Source of the DNA: AP-15 sp963789025 | Lineage (GTDB): Bacteria; Pseudomonadota; Alphaproteobacteria; ATCC43930; CGMCC-115725 | DNA length: 64,000 nt | Direction of reading: 5' to 3' | Assembly (NCBI GenBank): GCA_963789025.1 | Contig: CAWBIT010000008.1 | Location: 620,001-684,000, forward strand | Shown: in pieces, positions 34,138-42,449 of the stretch | Numbering within the stretch: position 1 is the first letter of the stretch | Layout: each line of letters opens with the position of its first letter | Translations under genes and position numbers: made by a program | The notes under the pieces: generated by a model | The model's database searches: none | What the model saw: only the letters and a program-made list of their open reading frames with translations | What the model was told of the DNA's origin: nothing

Positions 34138-35312
34138 TGAAAGTCTGGCATTTCAGCGAGATGGCCTACCACCCGGCCTGGCCGCAGCTCGGCGACTCCT
34201 ATCGGGTCACGATCCCTAGCCGGCTCTTCGACCCGAAGATCGGCGCCGATCTCTATCACCGCTATCTCGACGAGTGGGCGCTGTGCGACGAGCTCGGCAT
34301 CAACATCATGACCAACGAGCACCACGCGACCGCGACCTGCGCCGACTCGGTGTGCACGATCCCGATGGCGATATTGGCGCGCGAGACCAAGAAGGTGCGG
34401 CTCCTCGCGCTCGGCATGCCGATCGGCAACCGTAACGACCCGATCCGCGTTGCCGAGGAATATTCGATTCTCGATGTTATTTCGCGCGGCCGCATCGAGA
34501 TGGGCTTCGTGAAAGGCGTGCCGTTCGAAATCGCCCCCGCCAACACCAATCCCGCCGATCTGGTGGGGCGTTTCTGGGAAGCGCACGACCTGATCTTGAA
34601 GGCGATGACCAGCCATGACGGCCCGTTCAACTGGGAGGGCACGTATTTCCACTACCGCTCGGTCAACGTCTGGCCCAGGCCGTGGCAACAGCCGCACCCG
34701 CCGGTCTGGATGCCGGTCGGCAGCACCGGCAGCGCAATGGAGGCCGCCGAGCGCGGCATGACGATCGGCGTGCTCAACACCGGCTGGGTGCGCACACCCC
34801 CGATCTTCGAGGCCTATCGCAAGAAGGCGGCCGAAACCGGCCGCCCGATGTCACCTCAGCGCCTCGCCTATATGGCGCTGATCGGTGTCGGCCACACGCG
34901 CGAGGAAGGCTGGCGACGCGCCGACCAGATCTTGGGGTACAGCCGAACCTCGGGCATCGTCGCGCCGCAATTCATGAACCCGCCGGGCTACGCCTCGCCG
35001 GCGCAGAGCGCGCAGGCCCTCAAGGCGAGCGGCGTCGGCTTCCGCGCCGGCCGCATCCAATCGCGCGACGGCCGCAACATCGATCCGCGCACGATGACCG
35101 TGGAAGACGCGATCGACGCCGGCCTCGTTTTCGCCGGCACGCCGGACGACGTCTTCGACCAGCTGCGCGCCTTCTACGACCATGTCAGCGGCTTCGGGCA
35201 CCTGCTGATGATGGGCCAAGGCGGCTTGCTGGATCATGGCGAGACCGTCGCAAACCTCACGCTTTTCAGCAAGGAGGTGCTGCCGCGGGTAGCGGACCTC
35301 GCAGCCTTGTAA
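34137..35312 (+). CDS. LLM-class flavin-dependent oxidoreductase
   Basis: This 391-residue protein (ATG 34137, overlapping the preceding stop) belongs to the bacterial luciferase-like family. Features are ELGINIMTNEHHATATCADS with the flavin-side His residues, ALGMPIGNRNDPIRVAEEYS, RGRIEMGFVKG and PVWMPVGSTGSAMEAAERG. It uses FMNH2 from a separate reductase to insert oxygen or oxidise a substrate. No flavin reductase gene is adjacent. Confidence 0.9.
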   Translation: MKVWHFSEMAYHPAWPQLGDSYRVTIPSRLFDPKIGADLYHRYLDEWALCDELGINIMTNEHHATATCADSVCTIPMAILARETKKVRLLALGMPIGNRNDPIRVAEEYSILDVISRGRIEMGFVKGVPFEIAPANTNPADLVGRFWEAHDLILKAMTSHDGPFNWEGTYFHYRSVNVWPRPWQQPHPPVWMPVGSTGSAMEAAERGMTIGVLNTGWVRTPPIFEAYRKKAAETGRPMSPQRLAYMALIGVGHTREEGWRRADQILGYSRTSGIVAPQFMNPPGYASPAQSAQALKASGVGFRAGRIQSRDGRNIDPRTMTVEDAIDAGLVFAGTPDDVFDQLRAFYDHVSGFGHLLMMGQGGLLDHGETVANLTLFSKEVLPRVADLAAL

Positions 35313-35414
35313 CGAGCCGAGAATTTTCGGCCAAACCTCTGCCTCATCGGCACCTAGAAATTGTCGAAATGGGGGGTAAATTTTCGCATGGCAAAACCGA
35401 CCATCGGAGGAGAA

Positions 35415-36149
35415 ATGCCCATGTGGAAAGCACCCGCCTCTGTCCTCTGTGGCTGCCTGGCTGCGCTGCCGCTGATCGGTTGCGCAGGGGACGTCGCCAC
35501 CTCGGGGCAAGCAACGACCGTGACGCCGGCGGCGGTCGCCGAACTCGCGCCTTATTATGCCCCGGCGCCGCGCGTTTACGCGGTCGGCCCGGCGGCGCCG
35601 GCTGCGGTTCTCGTGTTGTGGCCAGGCGACGACAGCCTGGCGCGTGATCCCGCGCTGTGGACTGCTCAAGGGTTTGACGTCGTGACGCCGCAGCCGGCGG
35701 ACATTTACCAGCTGGTCGCCGACCAGCAGGCTGCGTTGGCTCAGCTCGTCGCTTCTGCGCACGCGCTGGCAGACGCGCCGGTCTCGGTCTGGGTCATGGG
35801 TCCCGGTCCTGTGATCGACGCCGCCCTCGCTGCACCGCAGTTCGGGCGCGGGGTGTCGGGTGTCGTGATGACCTCCGTCGCTTCGGGTGCAGGCAGCTGC
35901 AGCGAGAGTTTCTTCTATTCCGACCCCGGCACCGGCGCGCCGCCCAAAGTCGAGGTCAAACGGTCCGGCGATTGCGGCAGCGGCACGCGCGCGATTGGCG
36001 GGCGGCAACCGTCGGTGCTTCCGGTGCCCCCGGCACCTCGGCCAAACCAGCCGCGCCTTATCGAGGCATCGGCGGTCGGGAAGAATTTGCCACCGGCCGC
36101 AAAGGTACGTGATCTCGCCGAACTGATCAAATCAGCGCCCCCGGGCTGA
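35415..36149 (+). CDS. Hypothetical lipoprotein
   Basis: I take ATG 35415, preceded by GGAGGAG, giving 244 residues. The signal reads CLAALPLIGCAGD, with the lipobox LIGC. The mature part is Ala/Pro-rich with a possible small alpha/beta fold (AVLVLWPGDDSLARDPALW, VSVWVMGPGPVIDAALAAP), four Cys and a Pro-rich C-terminal tail (VLPVPPAPRPNQPR). No family is recognised. It is convergent with the Gly-zipper lipoprotein. Confidence 0.65.
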   Translation: MPMWKAPASVLCGCLAALPLIGCAGDVATSGQATTVTPAAVAELAPYYAPAPRVYAVGPAAPAAVLVLWPGDDSLARDPALWTAQGFDVVTPQPADIYQLVADQQAALAQLVASAHALADAPVSVWVMGPGPVIDAALAAPQFGRGVSGVVMTSVASGAGSCSESFFYSDPGTGAPPKVEVKRSGDCGSGTRAIGGRQPSVLPVPPAPRPNQPRLIEASAVGKNLPPAAKVRDLAELIKSAPPG

Positions 36150-36166
36150 GGCAGACGCCGCGAACG

Positions 36167-36544
36167 CTAATAGGAGGGGTAGGCAGGTGGCGGGGCAGGC
36201 GGGTAGCCGTAGCCGCCCGGAGCGGGCGGCGGATACCCGTAGCCCTGGCCATAGCCGCCCGGAGCCGGTGGATACCCGTAAACCTGGCCATACGCGCCCG
36301 GGGGAGGTGGCGGTGGCGGGGTCGTAGCAGCGCCGGTTACCGCACCGGTGGCGCCGCCGATCGCCGCGCCCAGAGCGGCGCCATGTCCGCCGCCAACCGC
36401 ACCGCCGATGGCCGCCCCCGCACCGGCCCCGAGCAGGCCGCCGCCGACCGCGCGCTGGCCCGGATCGTATGGGTTCGTGCATCCGGCCAAGCCCAAAACG
36501 AGGGTCGCGGCGACAAAGCCGGGAGCGATCAGTCGCTTCATCAT
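36167..36544 (-). CDS. Gly-zipper lipoprotein with Gly/Tyr/Pro-rich tail
   Basis: This 125-residue protein starts MMKRLIAPG, has a lipobox LAGC, then a glycine zipper (GGGLLGAGAGAAIGGAVGGG and on) that could insert in or lie against a membrane. It ends in a run of Pro followed by repeated YGYPPAPGGYGQG-like units. Proteins of this kind (YMGG/OsmB-like) are outer-membrane lipoproteins of unknown role, often stress-induced. The long open frame extending upstream on this strand is only an opposite-strand shadow of the SDR gene. Confidence 0.75.
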   Translation of the reverse strand: MMKRLIAPGFVAATLVLGLAGCTNPYDPGQRAVGGGLLGAGAGAAIGGAVGGGHGAALGAAIGGATGAVTGAATTPPPPPPPGAYGQVYGYPPAPGGYGQGYGYPPPAPGGYGYPPAPPPAYPSY

Positions 36545-36673
36545 AACTTCCTTTTGCAAAGGTCGGCGCGACAACGAGTTGAACGCAAAAATAGTTCCTG
36601 TTGACGTTTGCGCCTTCTTATGTGGTCGAATTTTTCGATCGAATATCCAGCTTTCAGCTAGCGAGGAAATCTC

Positions 36674-37510
36674 ATGGAACAGCGCGTCGCAATCGTCACG
36701 GGCGGCTTGCGGGGCCTCGGCCGCGCGATGGCGTTCGGCCTCGCTCGGGAAGGACACCACGTCGTCGCGGTCGGCCACATCGAGGTCGATATCGCCGCGG
36801 TCGAGGCGGAGACAGTCGGCACCAAGCCAAATGGGCAGATCCTGCCGCTCGTCGCCGATCTGCGGCGGCCCGCCGATTGCGACCGCGTCTTTGCAATGGC
36901 GCTGTCGAGGTTTGGCGGCGTGCACATCCTCGTCAACAGTGCTGGCCTGACCTTCACGACGATCGACCCGGCCCGCTTCCGGCGGGCCGAGCCGCAGAAG
37001 TTCTGGCAGGTGCCGGACGACATCGTGCGCGCCGTCATCGAGACCAATTACATCGCCGCCGACCAGATGGCCCGCCGGGTGGCGCCTCTCATGATCGAGC
37101 AGGGCTGGGGCCGCATCGTCAACGTAACGACAAAGCTCGACACGATGAACCGCCCGCACACTTCGCCCTACGGCGCCTCGAAGGCGGCGCTCGAAATGGC
37201 GACCGAGGTCTGGGCCAAGGAGGCCGAGGGAACCGGCCTGACGATCAACATCGTCAACCCCGGCGCCGGCGCCGACACGCCGGGCATGGCCGAAGAAATG
37301 CGCGCGATGAGCCGCGAAGGCCGCGCCCCGCGCCTCGTCGAGCCCGACGAGATGGTCCCGCCGCTTCTCTATGTCGTGTCGCGCGCAGCCGACAACGTCA
37401 ATGGCTGTCGCTTCGACGCCAACCTCTGGGACTCGTCACTGGCGTCCGCCGAAGCCGCGCGCCGCGCCGGCCGCCCCGCCGGCTTCGAAATGCACCCGCA
37501 GCCGATTTGA
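36674..37510 (+). CDS. Short-chain dehydrogenase/reductase
   Basis: This 278-residue SDR carries TGGLRGLGRA (cofactor motif, 10-19), NSAGL, and the catalytic YGASKAA; the catalytic Ser position reads VTTKLD, with Thr in place of the usual Ser. A GAGGAAA ribosome-binding site precedes the ATG. The insertion around RRAEPQKFWQVPDD and the C-terminal CRFDANLWDSSLA are seen in a subgroup of Rhizobiales SDRs. The substrate is unknown. Confidence 0.85.
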   Translation: MEQRVAIVTGGLRGLGRAMAFGLAREGHHVVAVGHIEVDIAAVEAETVGTKPNGQILPLVADLRRPADCDRVFAMALSRFGGVHILVNSAGLTFTTIDPARFRRAEPQKFWQVPDDIVRAVIETNYIAADQMARRVAPLMIEQGWGRIVNVTTKLDTMNRPHTSPYGASKAALEMATEVWAKEAEGTGLTINIVNPGAGADTPGMAEEMRAMSREGRAPRLVEPDEMVPPLLYVVSRAADNVNGCRFDANLWDSSLASAEAARRAGRPAGFEMHPQPI

Positions 37511-37664
37511 CGTAACGGCGGCAATTGGGTCCCGTGTCTCGGGTCCACCGCTGCTCCGCCATGCCTGAGCCCTTCGTGAGCAACGAGCCACAGCTTTAGG
37601 AGCTCATCGCCCTAGCAATGGTTGGGTCCGATCCAGCTAGACCCGTCCAGATCATGGCCACGCC

Positions 37665-37693
37665 TTGACACAATTGCCGATGCAGTGTATCAA
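37665..37693 (+). promoter_or_regulatory. Putative sigma-70 promoter of the SiaA-like operon
   Basis: TTGACA (37665-37670, a perfect -35) is followed after 17 bases by TATCAA (37688-37693), a fair -10. It lies about 116 bases before the TTG start of the phosphatase gene, in a locally A+T-rich gap. No CRP-type palindrome was found here. Confidence 0.5.
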
Positions 37694-37808
37694 TCTGTAA
37701 AAAATTGTATCGAAAACGGCGAATCCCTTCGAGTAATTCGCGGGAACACGTAATTAGGGGATCTGCCTGAAGTATGTGTGGAAAGTATGAAAATAACGGG
37801 AGGGCTCG

Positions 37809-39932
37809 TTGGTCGATATCAGCCTGACAGCACCTAGGCGGTTCTTTCCCCAGCTGGGCAAATTCAGCATTCGCACGCAATTGCTGCTGCAGGTTGTGGC
37901 GATCACCCTGATCGCGTTTTCGGTGTCGTTTTTCTCGGTCTGGAAGCTGTACGAAATCCGCGATTCCTTTGAGGAAGTCCGGACCTCCCTGCGTCCTGCC
38001 AGATCCGCATTGCAACTCGCCCAAGAACTGGAGCAGATCTACGGTCTCTCCGAGGCCTATCAGCTTAGCTTTAATCAGCCGGAACAACGCCAGGCGATCT
38101 TCGCTGAAATCGAGGAAGCAAAGGGAAAATTGACCGCCAACCAGAGACGGGTCTTAAACTATAGTGGACCGGAGGTCGCTGCTGGTATCAGCTCGTTTTT
38201 AGGAAGTGTCGAAGATTCACGCAACACCTCCGACCAATTTACAAGGGTTTTTGAAGCGAGGAGAGAGCTCGTTTCCCGCGAAAGCAAAATTGCGACTGAA
38301 GCGACAACCCTATTTCGCCTGCGCGCAAACAATGAGACAGCGCTTTTGCGTTACAAAGCGTTGGTCCAAATTGTAGAACAAATCCAAAATATGCACAACG
38401 CGCTCACGCGAGTTCTCGGCCAGCAGCAGTTCGAGATTCCAAAGGAATCTGTCGAAGCGATTAAGGCGCAGCTGGAACAAATTGCTGCTGACGAACAGAA
38501 GAAGAGCGCCGTGCTCACGCAGGCGCGCAAGGATCTCATAGCGAGGTACCGCCAGCAGCTAGATGTCGCGTTCGCGGAGTTCAGTTCAGCACGAGATTCG
38601 CTGCAGACGGTTCTGGCAGCCGGCACAGTGGTGTCCGGTGAGGAGGCTGCCGAGCTACGCAGCGTGCTCGCAGAGTTTGGGGCCCTTTTCGGCGACCCGC
38701 AGGGACAGCCGGACCCGAAGACGTTTACAGGTAACGCGCTGCTGCGCGCAGAGATGTTCACAGGCTTCCGCCTCAATGTAATGGCTCTGCGCGCGCTGGT
38801 GGTGCAACTGTCGAAGAGCGTCTCTGATATTGTCGCCAGGACGCAGAGCGAGATCACAACGGCCGGGGACGGGGTGCATAGGGCCTTTATATCGGCGCTT
38901 TCGGCATCGGTCACGGGATTGCTCGTTAGCATCGGGCTGGCGATTGTGTTCGTTATCTTCATCATCGACCGCAACATCCTGCGTCGGCTCAACGGCATCA
39001 CGCAGCGCATGCGCGCGCTGGCTCGGGGCGAGGCGATTGTTGTGACCGGTGCGGAGAAGCGGGACGAGCTGGGGGAAATGGCCCGGGCACTCCAGGGGTT
39101 CTGGGAAGCGGAGCTCGAGCGGCGCGAGCTGCAGCGCAAACTCGAACTCGCCAACAGGGAATTGCAGCACGAAGTCGACGAAAGCATCTCTGTAGCGCAG
39201 CGCATCCAAAGTGGGCTGCTGCGCGACGAGCTTCCGGCCGGACCGGGGCTGGCCGACCAAGCTCTGCTGAGCCGGCCTTGCCGGGAGCTCGGCGGAGATT
39301 GCTATTGGCTCGAGCGCTTCGATGACGGCTATGTGGTTGCTCTGATCGATTGCACCGGGCATGGCGTGCCAGGCGCCATGATGACGATCGTCACCTCGAT
39401 CTATATGAACACCATCCTCCACAAGGAGGGCCACCACGACCCCGCCGAAATCCTGCTGCGTCTGGCCGAGCAGGTGCAGAACTCGCTTGCTAGAAAAACG
39501 GAAGATGTCAGTTTCGACGCGGGGTTCGATGCTGCGATCTGTGTCGTTGATCTGCATTCACAACGGCTGCGTTATGCTGGTGGCGGAATCCCGCTGCTGG
39601 TCCTCGACGGCGATTCGGGAGACATCCGCATGGTGAAGGGCGCGGGTTTCGGCATCGATCAATCGACGATCGGGTCGGGTCCGCGGCCGGTAACGTGCGA
39701 GGTCGAGCTGCGCGCCGGCTTGCGCTTCTATCTAGCAAGCGACGGTCTCGTATCGCAGCCCGAAAATCCCTTTGGGGTCGGCTTCGGATGGACGCGGCTG
39801 ACCAAGGTTTTGCGCGAAACGCGCAGCCTGTCGATCGGCGACCAGACCGACCGGGTGTGGGAGAGCTTCCGTGAGTTCTCGGCCAATACCGAACAGCGCG
39901 ACGACGTGACACTCGTCGGATTTGCGGTTTGA
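37809..39932 (+). CDS. siaA: SiaA-like membrane SpoIIE/PP2C phosphatase with HAMP
   Basis: This 707-residue membrane protein starts at TTG 37809, preceded by GGGAGG. One span lies at about 25-45 and another at about 358-388, enclosing a large helical periplasmic sensor region. Then come a HAMP domain, a coiled coil (LQRKLELANRELQHEVDESI) and a PP2C-type SpoIIE domain with GGDCYWLERFDDG, IDCTGHGVPGAMM and RDDVTLVGFAV. The order matches SiaA, which dephosphorylates the phosphoprotein SiaC in Pseudomonas. The next genes encode SiaB-like and SiaC-like proteins. The external signal is unknown. Confidence 0.88.
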   Translation: MVDISLTAPRRFFPQLGKFSIRTQLLLQVVAITLIAFSVSFFSVWKLYEIRDSFEEVRTSLRPARSALQLAQELEQIYGLSEAYQLSFNQPEQRQAIFAEIEEAKGKLTANQRRVLNYSGPEVAAGISSFLGSVEDSRNTSDQFTRVFEARRELVSRESKIATEATTLFRLRANNETALLRYKALVQIVEQIQNMHNALTRVLGQQQFEIPKESVEAIKAQLEQIAADEQKKSAVLTQARKDLIARYRQQLDVAFAEFSSARDSLQTVLAAGTVVSGEEAAELRSVLAEFGALFGDPQGQPDPKTFTGNALLRAEMFTGFRLNVMALRALVVQLSKSVSDIVARTQSEITTAGDGVHRAFISALSASVTGLLVSIGLAIVFVIFIIDRNILRRLNGITQRMRALARGEAIVVTGAEKRDELGEMARALQGFWEAELERRELQRKLELANRELQHEVDESISVAQRIQSGLLRDELPAGPGLADQALLSRPCRELGGDCYWLERFDDGYVVALIDCTGHGVPGAMMTIVTSIYMNTILHKEGHHDPAEILLRLAEQVQNSLARKTEDVSFDAGFDAAICVVDLHSQRLRYAGGGIPLLVLDGDSGDIRMVKGAGFGIDQSTIGSGPRPVTCEVELRAGLRFYLASDGLVSQPENPFGVGFGWTRLTKVLRETRSLSIGDQTDRVWESFREFSANTEQRDDVTLVGFAV

Positions 39933-39960
39933 CAATCGAAGCTGGGTACACGGCAACACC

Positions 39961-40503
39961 ATGGATCCTCAAGACGTCCACAGCCTGACCAAGATGCTCG
40001 CGCAGCAGCACATCTCGCTGTGCTATAGCGGCTATCTTTCCGAGGAAGTATTAGCCGGGCTCGCCGATGCACTGCGCTCCAAGATGGCGGCCGATAACCA
40101 AGACGAGAACATGCGAAAGCGAGTGTTCTCGGTCTTCATCGAGCAGGTGCAGAACGTCATGCGGTATTCGGCCGACCGACTACAGGATACCGATGGCACC
40201 GGCCACCGCTTCGGCATTGTCACGTTTGGTGTTCACGAGAAATTTTTCGTGCTGACCGGCAACCGCATGCTGACGGCGGATGCGGAGCGATTGCGCGCCA
40301 AGTTGAAAGAGATTCGCGACCTCAACAGAGAGGATTTGCGCGCCTATTATCGCGAACAGCTCAACGCGCCGCAGGAGGAAGGTGACAAAAGCGCCGGGCT
40401 GGGATTGATCGAGATCGCCCGTCGAGTGAGCCAGCCTTTCGAGTTCGACTTTATCCCGCTCGACGACGACACGTCCTTCTTTTGCCTCAAAGCGTATATT
40501 TGA
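39961..40503 (+). CDS. siaB: SiaB-like protein kinase
   Basis: I take ATG 39961, giving 180 residues. The HATPase-like kinase fold is indicated by VFIEQVQNVMRYSADR (the N-box E-x-x-x-N region) and by GAGLGLIEIARRVSQPFE-like sequence (KSAGLGLIEIARR). SiaB phosphorylates SiaC on a threonine, opposing SiaA. The gene lies between the phosphatase and phosphoprotein genes with short gaps, as in the Pseudomonas siaABCD operon. Confidence 0.85.
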   Translation: MDPQDVHSLTKMLAQQHISLCYSGYLSEEVLAGLADALRSKMAADNQDENMRKRVFSVFIEQVQNVMRYSADRLQDTDGTGHRFGIVTFGVHEKFFVLTGNRMLTADAERLRAKLKEIRDLNREDLRAYYREQLNAPQEEGDKSAGLGLIEIARRVSQPFEFDFIPLDDDTSFFCLKAYI

Positions 40504-40521
40504 AATCGAGGGCCGACCGCG

Positions 40522-40914
40522 ATGAGAGCATTTCGCAGGAAAGCTACCCACCAGACCCCAGCGATTGACTTCAATTACGAGGCCCACGAGCTAAGTATAT
40601 CTGGCGAAAGCTGGCTCGAGGACGCCGCAAAATTCTGGGTGCCGGTGCTCAATTCGGCACGAGAATATCTCGACGCCGCCACCAATGCAAAAATCAAGAT
40701 GGACGTGCAGCTGAGCTATTTGAACACCGGCAGTTTCAAGGCAATGGTCCAGCTCTACCGCAGTCTCGACGAAGCCGCCAAAAGGGGAAACGCGGTGGTT
40801 TTCAGCTGGCGCTATCGCATGGACGACGAGATGGCGCGTGGCTATGGTGAAGACCTAGAAGCCTCGGTGCGGACGACTGCGCTGCAGATCACGTTCAAGG
40901 AGGAGGCCCCGTGA
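40522..40914 (+). CDS. siaC: SiaC-like regulatory phosphoprotein (DUF1987)
   Basis: This 130-residue protein shows TPAIDFNYEAHELSISGES and EDAAKFWVPVLNSAREYL, then VQLSYLNTGSFKAMVQLY. In SiaC the conserved Thr68 in the corresponding N-T-(S/G)-S motif is phosphorylated by SiaB; here it is Thr69. Unphosphorylated SiaC binds and activates SiaD, a diguanylate cyclase. Its stop codon overlaps the start of the adenylate cyclase gene (GTGA), so the cyclase is the probable partner here. Confidence 0.88.
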   Translation: MRAFRRKATHQTPAIDFNYEAHELSISGESWLEDAAKFWVPVLNSAREYLDAATNAKIKMDVQLSYLNTGSFKAMVQLYRSLDEAAKRGNAVVFSWRYRMDDEMARGYGEDLEASVRTTALQITFKEEAP

Positions 40915-42449
40915 GCACGCGAGCGCTGCGCCTCCTGCGGCGGTCCGAGACCGATCAAGCCGATGCCCTTTACGGCGACGAAGTAAAGGTAATCTTGGAG
41001 GCCGAACGGCTGCTCGGCGCCGGCCTTGATGGTCACGATCCGAAAACCTGCTATGAGGAGCTGCTGCAGAAATACCGAGACCTCTTCCAACAACACAAGC
41101 GCGTTCTGCGCCGCAGCGATCAAGCATCGAGCCGCATGAGGGAGGAACAAGACAAGTCGAAGTCCCTATTGACCAAGCTCGAGGGCAAGGTCAGGGAGTT
41201 GAACGGGCTCGCCAACATCATCCAGACGGTAAATTCCTCGCTCGAGCTGGAGCGCGTGCTGAACGTCATCGTCGAGCATGCGGTGGCTCTGTGCGGCGCC
41301 GACGCGGGCTCGGTCTATACCCGCGATGCCGTGAGCGGCCGCTACGAGCTCCGCAGCAGCTGCAACACGAGCGAAAAGCTGGTGGAAACACTGAGCTCGG
41401 CCGGCGAGCTGATGGGCAATACCGGCGCCATCAGACAGGCGGAGGCGCTGCGCCAGCGGGTCGAGATCGCCGATCTCGCAGCTGAACCTCCCAGTGCGCT
41501 GCGCGCGGCATTGCTGGCCGAAGGATTTCGGTCTCTTCTCGTCATCCCGCTGGTGCGCGACGACAAGGTTCTCGGTGTCCTCGTGCTGCGGCGCAAGAAG
41601 CCGGAACCGCTGGCGGAGAGCTCGCTGGAGTTGTTGGAAACTTTCGCGCGGCAATCGGCGTCCGCGATTTTCAACGCCGGGGTCGCCGACGAGCGCGAGC
41701 GGCTGAATTCCGCATTGAGCCGGCAAGTGCGCGAACAAGAGCGCAGTGTCGACCGGCTGAAGCGCTTTTTCTCTCCAGCGGTCGCCGAACGCATTCTGCG
41801 CGAAGTCGACGACAAGACCTCCGCCAGCAACCCTCACCGCGCCTACATCACCGTCGTCTTTTGCGACCTTCGCGGCTGGACCGATTTTACCATACGGACC
41901 GAGCCGGAAGATGTGATGCAGGTCCTCGAGGAATATCACCGCGAAATCGGGACAGTCATTTTCCGCTACAATGGTACGCTCGAGCGGTTCACTGGCGACG
42001 GCCTAATGGTTTTTTTCAACGATCCGTTTAAAATAGACCAACCAGCGTTGCAGGCGGTGCGGATGGCGGTCGAGATGAGGGATCGAGCGCTCGAGCTCAT
42101 CGACATTTGGCGCAAGCGCGATCACGAGCTCGGTTTCGGCATCGGCATCGACCAGGGCTTTGCGAGCGCCGGGACGATCGGTTTCGAGGGACGCTACGAC
42201 TATGCTGCGATTGGCGCCGTCGTCAACCGCGCGGCGCGGCTGTGCGCTGCCGCAAAGCACGGCCAGATTCTGATTTCGCAAAAGGTTCTGGGAGACACCA
42301 GCAGCGAGATCGAAGTCGAGGCTGTCGGCAAGCTGAAGCTCAAGGGCTGCGGACCGACCAGCGCCTTCAATGTGACGAAGCTCCACTCTACGGTGGCCGG
42401 CGAAACCACAGGACCGAGAACCGAGACGGGCGACTACGGGATTGGCTGA
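40911..42449 (+). CDS. GAF domain / class III adenylate cyclase, putative SiaC effector
   Basis: This 512-residue protein starts at GTG 40911, preceded by AAGGAGGAGG. The first about 100 residues are charged and helical, with a coiled coil (CYEELLQKYRDLFQQHKRVL and on), reminiscent of the N-terminal stalk of SiaD. A GAF domain covers about 115-255. A second coiled coil then leads to the class III catalytic domain with the metal residues Asp319 (VFCDLRGWTDF) and Asp363 (FTGDGLMVFF), and YAAIGAVVNRAARL. No GGDEF motif is present. It probably makes cAMP and is turned on or off by the SiaC-like protein; the second part is inference from gene order. Confidence 0.85.
   Translation: MSTRALRLLRRSETDQADALYGDEVKVILEAERLLGAGLDGHDPKTCYEELLQKYRDLFQQHKRVLRRSDQASSRMREEQDKSKSLLTKLEGKVRELNGLANIIQTVNSSLELERVLNVIVEHAVALCGADAGSVYTRDAVSGRYELRSSCNTSEKLVETLSSAGELMGNTGAIRQAEALRQRVEIADLAAEPPSALRAALLAEGFRSLLVIPLVRDDKVLGVLVLRRKKPEPLAESSLELLETFARQSASAIFNAGVADERERLNSALSRQVREQERSVDRLKRFFSPAVAERILREVDDKTSASNPHRAYITVVFCDLRGWTDFTIRTEPEDVMQVLEEYHREIGTVIFRYNGTLERFTGDGLMVFFNDPFKIDQPALQAVRMAVEMRDRALELIDIWRKRDHELGFGIGIDQGFASAGTIGFEGRYDYAAIGAVVNRAARLCAAAKHGQILISQKVLGDTSSEIEVEAVGKLKLKGCGPTSAFNVTKLHSTVAGETTGPRTETGDYGIG

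Noticed and set aside
40911..42449. Annotation as SiaD diguanylate cyclase
   Set aside because: No GGDEF motif; the class III cyclase metal Asp residues and transition-state region are present.
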